64,000 nt of DNA from Humulus lupulus (lineage: Eukaryota > Streptophyta > Magnoliopsida > Rosales > Cannabaceae): the NCBI RefSeq assembly GCF_963169125.1, contig NC_084796.1, forward strand, positions 87,590,888 through 87,654,887, in the 5' to 3' direction. Shown here piece after piece: positions 1 to 11,702 of the stretch. The notes beneath the pieces were generated by a model. The model made no database searches. It was not told where the DNA came from and worked only from the letters and a program-made list of their open reading frames with translations. Within the stretch, counting starts at the first letter, position 1. Every line of letters starts with the position of its first letter. Both the position numbers and the translations under genes were made by a program.

Positions 1-422
1 TATCATCCATGGGGTGGTCGACCTAACCGTTTTGTTCTTGGTACTTGGTGAAGTATCATACTACTCACATTACCATGGTTGTTAGCATGAAAAACATAAG
101 AGAGTAAGGTTAGTATGGCACACAAAATACATGTGTTCAGAGTATACTAATACCTGAACCAATGAGGGTTGTGAGTTGATATACTTAGTAAGCATTGGAA
201 ATTAAAATTTTCAATCAATACACTGAGTACTCATAACAAAAAGCATAAAGGCATAAAATGTCATATGAAAAATTGTCATGTACAAGGTGCCCCACCAATG
301 GCATAAAAGGAAAGACAGAGTAAAAAACCAAAAGAAGACTAACTAGGGTGAGGAGTACCATCTGAAAGACCACCCTGATCCTCGGCAGCCACACGAGCCA
401 GACACTTCCTAAGCTCCTTCGC

Positions 423-2922
423 TCATGTCTTCTCGGGAAGGAAATCCAAGTTCAAATTATTGTTGGACTTCCAGATCAAGTAAAAGCAAGAGAAAGTTGT
501 CTCTGAATACTCCTCTCGAGCCTTGTCACGGGCAGCTTTGACCTCTTGCTCCTTCTCGACAAGAGCGTCCTTCTGCAATTTATCCATGGCAACAATTAGC
601 TTCTCTTTCTCAGCTTCAGACTGTTGGAGCTGATCGGCAAGTTTCCCCTCCATCTGGGTTATCCTGAGAGTCAACTCGGTCACTTCCTTCTGTTTGAGCT
701 CCACGGTACTACGGAGGGTGTTGATCTCTTCATCCTTTAAGGCAATGACAGCATCCCTAGAGCCAAGAACATGCCTAAGGTCCAACACCCCTTGGCGGAC
801 AGCTTCAAGCAAAGAACGAAGGTTGGAGAGCGTAGAGATATACTCCATAGAACTATCACGAACATGAGAGACTAGCATCAATGCCTGCAAAAAACATAAA
901 AGTGTTAGATAAATGTTAGAGCACAAGCTAACAAGGCAAGAAGAGAACTGTAAAGGACTCACACTCTGAATGTCTAGGAGTGACTTCGTTAGAATGGTGT
1001 TCAAGTCCTCATTCTTAACCCCATTAAAAGTTGTTGTCATCTACTCCAGATGAGACGCTTGGTCCATAAGGGCACTTAAGTTTCGTATAGCAGATTGATG
1101 TGGCTCGGATAAGGGAGCAGGCGCAGAACAGGAAGCACCCGCATCAATGAAAATGGGAGGAACTGGTGTAGACAAAGATAACTCTACCTCTGCAACTAGA
1201 CTAGAAGCCAAAAGAATTGGACTAGACACCAAAGGAGTCGGAGGGGACACCTCAGGAAGAACCTCCATGACCAACTCGGTCTCAACCCTGGCCTTTTTTG
1301 CCACTCGAATAGAAGGACTGGCCTCAGTGGGAGTCGACCTCTGCTAGGTATGAACAAAACTAAACATGTCTAAGCCTGCAAAAGAAGATCGAATGTTAGA
1401 AGGATATTAAGCACATATGAATCATAAAATAAAGGTGATAAAGTGTCGAACCTTCTGAATGAGATTCGAGTTCGAACGTAGTCTCATCAAAGTCGTCTAA
1501 AGCAAGCGATGAGCACGCAACAGATGCACCCACCTCATCACCCTCATGTCCGGCAGGCATCGACGAAGAGGGTACCTCCTCGACATGAATGGGTCCCGGG
1601 GAGTCTATGGCGGGCACGGGCTCGGGACCATCATCATCCAGAACATCGGCTATAGTAGGAGGAAACAGCCCCACCTTCCTAAGGTTCTCTGGAGTAATGA
1701 GGGTCTTGACATTCTTCTCCTTAGGGGTCATGGCAATCAATGCCTTGGCCCTAACTGTCATAGCCTGGGTCGGGAGCGGTCTATAAAAAGGCCCAACATG
1801 CTTAAACTTGGAGTAGTTGGCCTCTGCGTCCTTAGTAAAGAAATAGTTGTCGACGTATCTAAATGCCTTGCTATTTCCAGAGATCTCTTCTAAGAAGGTG
1901 TTGACCCTCACTCATATAATGGTGGAATTGGAAATACCCCGAGTTGCGCTGAGAAGGGTTTGTCTTCAGGTCAAATAGGTAGTGGATCTCGTGAGGCATT
2001 GGAGCAACCCATTTTCTGCGGTGATAGATAATGTACAATGCATATAAGGCCAAGATTGCATTAGGAGCCAGTTGAGAAGGACTAATACCAAAATAGTCTG
2101 CAACACTACAAAAGTATGGATGAAGAGGAAGTAAGGCCCCAGACTTAATGGAAGAACGTGTCCAAGCACACATACCCAGAAAGGGGTCCTCAGCTCTGTC
2201 ATCTGGACCAGGGATAGTAATAGACATGCCGGGGAGATCAAAGGTCTTCCTTAAGTTCTTTACCTTTTCTTCAGTCATGTCAGAGGCCACCCCTTGAACA
2301 AAACAAACTCATAATCAGCAGGGCGAGGCTTCTCAACTAGTTTCCATATGATTTCACTAGCGAAGGTGGCCCCAGAATCTGATGAATTGAACTCCTTTTG
2401 TCGTCTCTTCTTCTGATGCGCAACTGGCAAGACCGTCTTGCTCTTGGAAGGAGGGCGAACCACCTTAGGCCGAAACCTGTGAATAGAACGCTCCTGAGAA
2501 TGAGTAGCATAGGGTTGAGAACCCTTGGTATGTTCTTGGTGAGAAGAAGATTGATGGGGAACCCAAATAGTATCTCGGTGCAAAGGGCGTTGTGATGATT
2601 CTCGCTGACCTGACCTATCCTGCTGAGAAGAATGACTCCGCTGAGATGTGCCTTGGGAGCTGCGGGGCGTACTGTGCTGAGAAGAAATTTGAGAAGAGCC
2701 AGGCGAGGAGCCCTGAGTGATGTGCCTGGCAATATGAGGATCATCTTTAGAGGGTTACCGAGTCGTCTATTTTACTCTCGCCATTGGACAGTACCTTTTC
2801 AAGAAATTTTCCTCGCTGAACAAATATAAAGTGGAGCGAGGGAGAATCCTTTTCACCCTTTCCAAGAACTCCTGGGAAGTATGCTCACTTACTGACTTTT
2901 CTAATGAAGAGGAGCTGGACAT
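423..2922 (-). pseudogene. Antisense extra gene of element 1 (Transposase_28-like, coiled-coil tail), broken
   Basis: Not a host gene. The likely start is the ATG at 2922-2920, directly after a splice acceptor (TTGTAG). Reading down the minus strand there is a Ser/Gln/Arg-rich N-terminus, then the conserved core at about 2290-1900 (HPYF..VADYFGISPSQL, then HEIHYLFDLKTNP), then the FYRPLPTQAMTVRAKALI block at about 1800. The end is a heptad-rich, Glu/Lys-rich coiled coil at about 840-520. An intron at 962-885 has GTGAGT and TTTGCAG borders. Breaks: stops TAG and TAA near 2750, a frameshift near 2280 and another near 1900, and a TAG at 1041-1043. The core matches the antisense genes of elements 2 and 6. 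Function is unknown; the Pfam name is historical and no transposase activity is implied. I infer family membership from motif memory, not a search. Confidence 0.72.
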
Positions 2923-3039
2923 CTACAACAGAAGAAAAATGAAGATTAAAGTTAGTAAATGAGCATAATGAAGCCAATAGCTGGGGGCATATCCATGAAC
3001 CAAGGAGTAAAAATGAAGAAATCAGGAGTAAAATTCTAT

Positions 3040-3860
3040 ATAGGGGGTCGGCCTAGGGAGCCTAAGCCTGGGCCGACAACCATGAATCCATCAATTTGCG
3101 AAAGCAAGAAAAATGGGGCATAGGTGGTCGGCCTACCACCTTAGGCTGACCACCCCAGGAATGCAAGCCTTAGAAAAGTGCTAGAGGACCGTTCAAGTCT
3201 CCAGAAAAAGTAATTTTTATAGTACAAGGAAGGCCCCTAAGGAGATCAATTGAGGTGAAAATTTTATTTTTAGGGTCCCAGGTGGTCGGCTTATGCTTGG
3301 GGCAACCACCCTGAATCCCTGAAAATCGCTTAAGGCCAGAGAAAGGAGGTACTCAGCCCATGAATCTCTAGGGGTGGTTGGCCTAGCCCTAATTCTAGGC
3401 CTGGAAATCGCCTAAGGGAAGGGAAATGAAGTACTCGGCCAATGAAGCTCTAGGGGTGGTCGGCCTAACCCTAAGTCTAAGTCTGGAAATCGCCTAAGGC
3501 TAGGGAAGGGGAGCCCTAGAGGTGCTCGGCCCAAACACTGTACCTAATCCTAGAAATTGCCTAAGGCAAGGTTAGGATCCCTGGAGGTGCTCGGTCCAAA
3601 CACTGTTCCTAAGCCTGGAAATTGCCTAAGGCAAAGGTTGGAAACTCTGAAGGTGCTCGGCCCAAACTTGTTCCTAGGCCTGGAAATCACACAAGGAGAA
3701 GCCAAGAGGTACTCGACCCATGATTGGGTGCCATGGAGGTGCCTTGCCCAAACCTGATCCTATCCCTGTAAATCGCAGGCACTAGAGTTTGGAGTCCCAA
3801 AAATTGCCAAAACTAGTGAGTGGTTGGCCTAGGGTCTTGCATCCCTGGAAATCATCCAGT
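3040..3860. repeat. Degenerate repeat field built on the motif GGTGGTCGGCCTA
   Basis: The leader-intron region of the element 1 antisense gene holds repeated, drifted copies of a module. It combines a GGTGGTCGGCCTA-like core (near 3044, 3126, 3280, 3371, 3455, 3585 and 3655) with a 'ctggaaatcgcctaagg' segment, spaced about 70-90 bp apart. Similar cores occur near position 11 and three times in the LTR (about 4765, 4800, 4827). No coding potential is convincing; small ORFs here are by-products of the repeat. Confidence 0.6.
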
Positions 3861-4173
3861 TTGGGGTTTATGACCTTGGAAATTGCCCAGACTAAGGAAT
3901 TTTACAGAGAAATCTTGATTCAAGTAAGTCAATTATTTTGGATCAGGATACAACAAAACAAAAAAATTCAGACAAAAATTCCTCAAAAATGCAAAGTGTT
4001 TCTTATAAATCTAAGCACATTTAAATTAAATGGTGTGAGGATTAGAAGAAAGTACTTACCAAAGATCTGAGCTTGATGAGGAACTGGAGAAATCACACTT
4101 GGATCTTGTTTGAAAGTGGCGCATAGAGCAGAATGAGAGGAGAAGACCTACTTATAATCTCTCAGGCAGACAA

Positions 4174-4508
4174 GATATTTTTAGGAATTCAAATTTCCTT
4201 GAAAAATATATGATATGGTTAAAATTTTAATTCCTTGAAAAATATCTATATTTTTAGGAATTAAAATTCTTTGAAAAATATTTTTTATTTTTAGGAATTA
4301 ATATCCTTGAATAATATACTATATTTTTAGGACTTTAAAACTCTTTGAAAAATATCTTATATTTTTAGGATTTCAAATTTTCTTGAAAAATATATTATAT
4401 TTTTAGGACTTTAAACTCCTTGAAAAATATGTTATATTTTTAGGATTTCAAATTTCCTTGAAAAATATATTAGATTTTTAGGAAATTAATTTTCCTTGAA
4501 AAAATTTG
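4174..4508. repeat. AT-rich tandem repeat, about 8 units of 40-50 bp
   Basis: Successive units read roughly TTTTTAGGAATT - variable - CCTTGAAAAATATNTTATA. They lie between the 3' LTR and the probable promoter side of the antisense gene. A TATA-like TTATAAG (minus) sits at about 4151-4158, and a GTAAGT donor on the minus strand near 4060 would define the leader exon of the antisense gene. Confidence 0.7.
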
Positions 4509-4651
4509 TACTGAGCAAATTATCGATATTTAAAAAGTATTATGTAATGTCCCGAGGGACTTGACTATTTAAGTATTGCTACGGTATGTTTCTCGGGCCG
4601 GGATCAAGTTTATCGTAATGTTGAAAACATTACAATAAACTTGGGGGCAAA

Positions 4652-5550
4652 TACTATCTCTCAAAAATACGAGGATGATGTGGCAAATGAGAAAAGACTG
4701 ACGGGCAAAAAAAGATAGGTCCAGGACCTACGGGGAAGTCGACCAAGCCTAAACCCCCTATGGGTGGTCGGCCCCAGTATGTCCAAGGATCCCTAGCGGT
4801 GGTCGGCCTGACCCCAACCCCTAGGGTGGTCGGCCTGACCTGCTCAAGAACCACCTGGGTGGTAGGCTCAAACCCCCAAATACACTTCACTAAGAAATAC
4901 TCACTCTCGTTCAAACTGAGATCAACAGGCCTAGCACCCAGAAGGTCACATGCCTAGCGCCCAGAGGATCAACAGGTCCAGCACCTAGAAGGTCACAGGC
5001 CTAGTACCCAAGCTCGGGTCGTCGGGCCTAGCACCTAAGTCTCACATACCAACAGAGACTTAACATCTTCCCAGAGGTTTCTATCGTGCATTATCCACCA
5101 CGATCTAGAGAAACAACAAGAAGACCCACGATCTCATAATCATGGGGAGGTGGACACGTATCTCCACTACCTGATAATCGTGTACCAAACCACGATCCCA
5201 GTATTACTGGTCATGTAACAACCCCTGGGTACTATAAATAAAGGACCTAAGGCTTCATTTCAAAGGATGGATTTTTCTGGAATTTTGGAGATCTAAAGAA
5301 CATTTGGGGAGAAATTTTGGGCAAGTTAGAACGAGTGAATACTTTGGTTCAATAGTGTAATTATCGAGTGATTCAATACTAAAAGTTAAGTAGATTAGGT
5401 TATTACTGTTCATTAGAACAAAGCTGAACCACTATAAAATTCTTGTGTGTTTACTTAAGATAATCGTACTCTGTCGTTTATTCAATTTATTTCATTCAAA
5501 AGGTGCCGTATACTATACATATGATCGTTGACCAATTTCACAGGTCAACA
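4652..5550 (+). repeat. 3' LTR of element 1
   Basis: Preceded directly by the polypurine tract at 4639-4651. A TATA box (CTATAAATAAAGG) is at about 5230-5242, followed by a plausible R/U5. The right end is GGTCAACA. The left end reads TACTATC rather than TG, so the first G may have mutated to A, or the boundary is a few bases off. Only one LTR copy is visible, so the limits are provisional. Confidence 0.6.
4925..5043. repeat. Short tandem repeat inside the element 1 LTR
   Basis: About five drifted units of 24-28 bp of the form GGCCTAGCACCCAGAAGGTCAC lie in the U3 part of the LTR, upstream of the TATA box. Such U3 repeats often carry enhancer sites; this is inference only. Confidence 0.6.
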
Positions 5551-5678
5551 ACAATTTTAGTTTTTTAAATGTGTAAAATAGATAAAGTAAATAATAATAT
5601 CTTATTTAAATTTAAAAAATATATAGCTACTTACATTTTTTTTAAATTACTATATTATTATAATCTATAAAAATGAAT

Positions 5679-5880
5679 AAAAAATTAGATTAAAGAAGAA
5701 AATATATAGAGTGTTTTAGAGCAATTTTAGAGTATCATATCATCTCATTTAAGCTCTCATTTATATAATATATAAATAAAAAATTAGATTAAAAGAGAAA
5801 ATAAATAGAGTGTTTTAAAACAATTTTAAAATGTCATATCATCTCCTTGAAATTCTCCTTTATATAATATATAGATAATG
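5679..5880. repeat. Tandem duplication, about 107 bp, two copies
   Basis: Two adjacent copies begin AAAAATTAGATTAAA (about 5679 and 5786). They continue through ATAGAGTGTTTTA, ATCATATCATCTC and TTTATATAATATATA with scattered substitutions. The DNA is AT-rich with no ORF. The rest of 5551-6560 is AT-rich intergenic DNA in which I see no gene. Confidence 0.65.
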
Positions 5881-6135
5881 ATAAAGATCCAAGTTGTACT
5901 TGTAATCCCAAATTGATTTGTATGCATTATAGTATTATTATGACAATAAGAACATGCAAATTATTAGAAAAATTAATTTGAGAAAATGAAGTATTTTTAA
6001 GATAAGAAGTAAGAAGCATTCCACCCCCACGTTTACATATAATAATAATAATAATACATTGACATTAATAGTGAGAAAGAGAGGCGAGGCCATGAATGAA
6101 GATGAAGAGGGTGAAGCGGTTCATAGTTAGTTTTA

Positions 6136-6163
6136 ATGGGCAATGGGCAATGGGCAATGGGCA
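6136..6163. repeat. Short tandem repeat (ATGGGCA)4
   Basis: Four perfect 7-bp units. No function is evident. Confidence 0.85.
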
Positions 6164-6567
6164 ATTTGGCAGTCATAATATTATTCAATATATTTGCCCC
6201 ACTTTTCATGTTAAAGTCTTACCATTAAGGCCATGGAGAAGAATTGGTCCACATTGGTTTCTTTGACCTCTATCATAATATATATATATTTCAAGATATT
6301 TGATTCAGTCACAAATATCATATATACAAATAAATAATTATATGGCACTAATTTAATTCATAATATCCTTTTAAAAAAAAATCATAATATATATTATATA
6401 GAGATAGCGGATATTCTCAAAATACAAAAGTTGTATAGGAAATTTTGTTCCAGTGGGAGCCTAGTGAATCTTTAATGGTTGAATTTTTCAAGTGAAATAA
6501 TAGCAATAATTGAAACTTCAAGCTCAAATTCTTCCAAATATAGTTATTTTTAGGAATTTACTCATTT

Positions 6568-6901
6568 GGTACATTATGTTTTCGCAAAGTATCATTTTGG
6601 TACTTTTTATTTTTAATAATGCTCATATGTATTATGTATTTTAAAATTATTTATATTTGATACTCTAGACTCAGATTTGATAGATAAAATTTTGTCAATA
6701 TAATCATACTGTCATCAGTTATATGTAATTAAGTAATTAAATTTAAATTTGGAATTTACATAATTGACAGCAGTTTAATTAAATTTGTAAAATTTTATTA
6801 ATTAAATTCAAATATGTACAATTTTAAAATACAGGATACCATATGAGTATTATTGAAAATAAAAAGTAACAAAATGATATTTTGCAAAAACACACTGTAC
6901 C
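6568..6901. mobile_element. Foldback MITE upstream of the SNARE gene
   Basis: The two ends are long imperfect inverted repeats of about 95 bp (6568-6662 and 6808-6901). Both arms start GGTACA when read inward and share ATCATTTTG, TACTTTTTATTTT and CTCATATG blocks. No ORF is present. The target duplication is not clear: TACTCATTT on the left against TACCCTTAT on the right would be a decayed 9-bp Mutator-like duplication. Family is therefore unassigned. Confidence 0.65.
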
Positions 6902-7099
6902 TACCCTTATTATTAAAAAAGAAGAAGAGATATTTCTAAATAAATAAATACATGATAACTAATCAAAATAAACAAAAACAAAATAGAAATTGAAATAGCG
7001 AAAGTGACCCCAAAAAATTGCATTTTTTCATCAGTTTCCTTTCCATCGTTGAAAGAGTCAGACCCAGTTGCCTGCTTCGGCCCTTCCTCCGTGTCGTTT

Positions 7100-8214
7100 T
7101 CATAACCGAGTCCTTCCTTGCCTTCTTTACATACGCAATCCTTCTCTCTCTCTCCAAAGTCTCCATTTTTCCCTCTCAAGAAAAAAGATTTTGAACTGGG
7201 TGCTGCTCTCTGATTTTACCGCAACATCGTGCAATTTTTTTAGGTACCTATTTCTTTTTCTTCTCTTATGTATTGGTGGTTTCATTAATGGGTTTTCGTC
7301 TCTTTGAATCACTCCTTCGAATTGGGTTTTCTTCAAAGTTTTTTCTTTCTCGAATTTCTGTGTGTCCAGTCATCTTGACGCTTTGTTAATATCGTACGCT
7401 CTGGTCAACTACTTCAATTTCCTTTTGCTCCCCTCTTGGCCCTTTGTTTGATTGCTCGGAAAAAATGAATAGAAAGTGCAATTCTTTACTTGTATTCTGT
7501 GGACCTTGTGGTAGTTAAACAAAGGTAAATTGCACCTTTTATATATCTTATTACTAAAGTTTTCTTTGAAATCAAATTACGGAGAATAGTATTAGATTTT
7601 GCTTTCTTTCTTAATATAACATATGAAACTTTTGTGAAATCCTTAGTTTTCTTTTGCTTTCAATTATGGTTATGTAACAAAATGATAAGAGTCTGATTTT
7701 GTTTCTTCCTATTGTGAAATTCAAATATGTGTTTTCTGATTGTCTTAGATTTACTTTTCGTTATAGTTTTGGTTATATTCTTTCTTGTATTACGAATTGG
7801 GAAACCTCTTATTGATTCTCAGTTCTCACTATACGCTTCTGTTCCCTGGCTCTCGTAACTACCCAAACATAATAAATAAATTGAACATTCAAATTTTTGT
7901 TGGGTCCTCCTGTTTTGTTTTTTCCCTTCTTTTGGAGCTTTAAATCATATGATGCTTTTGGGTATATTATACCTTTTGAAAATTGATTGTGAACTATGAT
8001 TCTTACCTGACTTTTTTTGTTCTCTTCAAGACTTGGTTATACCATCCTTAGAAATATTTTACTATTTATTTCCAATAGTAATGATCTAAAGACGATGTAC
8101 CAGACTAACACATTGTTTGTTTTCATTTTTCCAGGCCCTGTTGATTGTAAAGCATTCATTTCAGTATTCCACTTGTCCTGTATATTAGATTGTGCAATTT
8201 TCCCACTTTGAAAT
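7100..8214 (+). promoter_or_regulatory. 5' UTR and leader intron of the SNAP33-type gene
   Basis: A CT-rich stretch near 7138-7165 is typical of plant 5' leaders. A probable leader intron runs from GTACCT at 7244 to the acceptor TTTTTCCAG at 8134, followed by about 80 nt of leader before the ATG. The intron is T-rich, as in plants. There is no clear TATA box. One W-box core (TTGACC, 6263-6268) lies about 0.9 kb upstream; it could fit pathogen-responsive control, but a single hit is weak. Transcript ends are not determined. Confidence 0.45.
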
Positions 8215-10313
8215 ATGTTTGGCTTAAGGAAATCTCCTTTAAAGACTTCTAAACATAAAACAGTTGACCCTGTATATCCTAAGCCTTCTGGTTCGAACCC
8301 TTTTGACTCTGATGATGAAATGGATGCAAAGCACAAACAAACTTCCTCAAGGAGGACTGCTTCTGAATCCTCATTAGTTTTACCAGATTCTAGCACCAAC
8401 CCTTTTGATGATGATCAAGTAAGTGCAACTTCATCTTCTTCATACTCCAACGCAGCCGCTTCAGCCACAAGAAACAAGTATAGGAACGATTTTCGTGACA
8501 CAGGTGGTTTGGAGAATCAATCAGTTCAAGAACTGGAGGGCTATGCAGTGTACAAGGCTGAAGAGACTACAAAGTCAGTCAATAACTGTTTGAAGATTGC
8601 TGAGGATATAAGAGAGGATGCTACTAAAACTTTGGTTCTCTTGCATCACCAGGGTGAGCAAATTACCAGGACTCACACTGTTGCTGCTGATATAGAGTAT
8701 GATCTAAGTCGGGTAAGTTTCTATTTAAGCAGTAAGTACATATAAATGGATAACATTAATTTTTGTTATATGCATATTGCCGAAATATATAAACAAAAAA
8801 CTGTTAACCAGGTTTGTTTATTAACCTTACCTCTTATCCTAGAGTGTGTACAACATTCACTGGCTATACCCTAACCCCATCGTTTGTTTCATCATTATTA
8901 CCATAATTAGTTTAGTTATTTATCCTAACTGTCCGCCTAGCTGTAGTCCTGGGCAATTATTGAACATGTTTTCTTGAACTGGGAACAATGGCTATATTTT
9001 AAGATTTTTTCCTTATTTTTTAAAGACAAATTTATTTACAATTAGTCTTTTTTGACTGGGTATTATGGATAAATCAAGAAGTTGATATAGTATGAATTTG
9101 TAAATAATATGCAGTATTTCTCTCTTTTACTTGAAAAGGTAGGTTATTCTTGTCATATGAAAAAGTATTTGTTTTTTTTTTTGGCATAAATGTCCTACCA
9201 ATATGAATTCTGTATCCTTCCATGAAAGTAGAAACTCTCAGTTCAGGTCTTGTAATATTGCTAATTGTTTTTGGGAAAACAACTTAGGCACACACCTAAG
9301 CAGACATTGGCCTTGTGCTTATGGCTTACAATTGAGAAAGAATACTTATTTTTGCATTGTTGTGGGCCCCTTCAAAGTTGATTAAATTTCAGTATAAAGT
9401 AAATTGCATGGTTTAATGAATATGCAAACAATTGATTCAGGGTGAGAAACTTCTGGGAAGCCTTGGGGGAATCTTCTCGAAGACTTGGAAGCCTAAGAAG
9501 ACCCGTCAAATAACAGGCCCTGTTATAATGGGAGGAGGTTAGATATTTAGATATTTTTCTATATCTGTCTCAGTTTCTTTTAAGAACTGAGACTGCAATA
9601 AGACATATTGTTGCTTACCAGTTCCCTTGCAACTAAGAATTCTTCTTTTGCTGTCTTGCTTCTTATGCGCTGGAACTACTTGAATTTGCAGATGAAGTTC
9701 AAAGGAGAGGCAGCCATATGGACCAGAGGGAGAAGTTGGGATTAGCTTCTCTTCCCAAGGGGCGGTCGAAAGCCCAATCCCTGCAACAGACTGAACCAGC
9801 TGATGCTTATCAGAAAGTTGAGGTTTGTATTTGGGGAGGAGTGGAGTGACTATTGAAGTTTATATTGAAAGAAATTAACCCATGTATGTGTCCATTTGCA
9901 AATTTATTCTATTTGACAAGCAATTGATGAATCTTATTTCTTGATTGTCTTACCAGGTAGAAAAGGTCAAGCAGGATGATGCATTATCAGATCTGAGTAA
10001 TCTCTTGGGAGAGTTGAAGGACATGGCCGTTGACATGGGGTCTGAAATTGAAAGGTTGGTTACACATCTCAATGATAATTTAAGTTTACATCTTTCTGCT
10101 TTTACCACCTCCTTTCCCTTTCCTGACAACGAAGTTATGGTTGGTTTTGATCTGCTACTGCTTGGACTTGTGTAATTCTAATTTTTAATTACTTGGTGAA
10201 TGAAATGTTGCAGGCATAACAAAGCTCTAGATCCTTTACATGATGATGTTGAAGAGCTCTCTTACCGTGTTAGAGGTGCTAACGAACGTGGTCGTCGATT
10301 GCTTGGCAAGTGA
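8215..10313 (+). CDS. SNAP33: SNAP25-type Qbc-SNARE (SNAP33 orthologue), five coding exons
   Basis: Exons: 8215-8712, 9441-9537, 9692-9822, 9957-10054, 10214-10313. All introns have GT-AG borders, and the joined frame is 924 nt, or 307 aa (Arabidopsis SNAP33 is about 300 aa). Residues 1-10 match the plant SNAP33 start, and there are two NPF motifs (28-30, 62-64). The Qb SNARE helix spans roughly residues 115-175, with its central-layer Gln at 149. The linker has no Cys cluster, unlike the palmitoylated animal protein. The Qc helix spans about 242-300. In the family this protein supplies two helices to plasma-membrane and cell-plate SNARE complexes with syntaxins such as KNOLLE or SYP121, for cytokinesis and defence secretion. 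Odd: the Qc central-layer residue reads His (276) where Gln is expected. Identity is very likely; the exon joins are by eye. Confidence 0.93.
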
Positions 10314-11702
10314 TGAGCATGGTTGTCATCTTTGCTTTATGGACTACCAGCTGATTCTTGCTTTGCACCCTTTATCTGTCTTCAGTGTTTTTGTTTCTTT
10401 TATTCTTCCTTTTCATTTTATTATGAAAGTAGACATTTAGTACTACGTATACAACTTTGATGTTAAGTACAGTTGCTCTTGTTCACTAAATAATTGATTT
10501 GAGGGTTTACCCTTCGGGTTCAAATTTTCTGCCGTTATTTTCTCTGTCCCTTTTATGTCCCACAATTTTTTTGTTTTAACGATTTTTTCACGTTAATTAT
10601 TATGTTAAATAAATTGCATCAGTCCTAAAAAGGGACAAGAACAGGAGATTAAATTCTTACCTCATATATTTTCTCATTCTCTGATTAGTGAAAAAGTGTG
10701 ACCATAGAAAAACAAAAAGTAACATTTGGAAGTTCAACTTCTTATGTGTGAGGAATGATTAACATTAACAACTAACAAGCACCTTAATCATCCCCAATCG
10801 AACGCTTCATCCAAATTTTCACTGTCACCAATAATGTCAAAAAGAATAGACTAGAAAGAATTTTTTTTACCGTTTGCTAAAGGGTCCTATATGGTGGTCA
10901 TTACTTGATGTGGAGTACTGCAATTGGTGTAATTCGATATAACTCCTATATTAAATTGCATGTTATTTAATGTTGGGCACCATTTTTTTAGAAGTTCACA
11001 AACAAGCTACACTCGTGTGACCTATAAGCAAATGGGAATTGTGGCCTTGTGATCCAACCATCTTTTCATGGTGATAGAGTTGAATGTCCGTACAGCATAC
11101 CTTATTTTCTGTGGCCTCTTGAAAAATGAGGAAACAGATGAGGTAGTAACTTGTTAGCATTCCTATTACTTCTTGTATTGGAAAAATTACCTTATTGGAC
11201 TCTTGCCTATTTGAAGATCTTAATTTACTTCCAAGAAAAAAGATTTTCAAGTATGCATGTTCAACTGTCACTCTTTTGTCTTTATTAGCTTTTGTTTTTT
11301 TTTTTCCTAGTTTCCTCAGTAGACAGTACTAATCTCAATACCACTTACAATGAATCAGTTCAAACACACCTATATATGCAAACAATCCATTGCCTTCAAT
11401 ATATAGCAATCTGGATTTTATTCAAAATTAGAGATCATAAACATGTCCTACATTTCAATTCAATTTGGCATAAAAATTATACATAATATATGTATGCGTA
11501 TATGCATATGCTTATCTCAACAAATCCACAGCCCATTTCATCTTAAATTCCCAATTCTCTAACAATTGTTTTGTAATAAATCCAAACAAAGAAACCCCAC
11601 AAAATTAATTTTAAATAGACTTATAATTGAAAATTTGAGAGAGGAGGACTAGCTACAAGAAGAAGTACCCAAAAAACCCTAGAATATCTGCTATTGGACA
11701 TT
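10314..11702. other. 3' regions of two convergent genes and spacer
   Basis: The SNARE 3' UTR runs into AT-rich DNA (AATAAA-like signal near 10600). The ISD11-type 3' UTR reaches in from the right. I see no further gene; the ORFs here are short and lack family features. Confidence 0.5.

Larger units (their letters stand above)
1..5550 (+). mobile_element. Element 1: 3' part of a Tat-type Ty3/gypsy retrotransposon, cut by the window start
   Basis: Seen: an antisense gene at 423-2922 (minus), repeat-rich noncoding DNA at 2923-4640, a polypurine tract (ACTTGGGGGCAAA) ending at 4651, and an LTR-like block from 4652 to 5550 that ends in CA. The polypurine tract is on the plus strand just before the LTR, so the element reads left to right and gag-pol lies outside the window to the left. 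The order pol - antisense gene - 3' LTR matches elements 2, 3 and 6. Its 5' LTR and target duplication are not visible, so the outer boundary at 5550 (5553 is also possible) is uncertain. Confidence 0.75.

Noticed and set aside
4654..4957. ORFs in the element 1 LTR
   Set aside because: Formed by repeat and LTR sequence; no recognisable domain.
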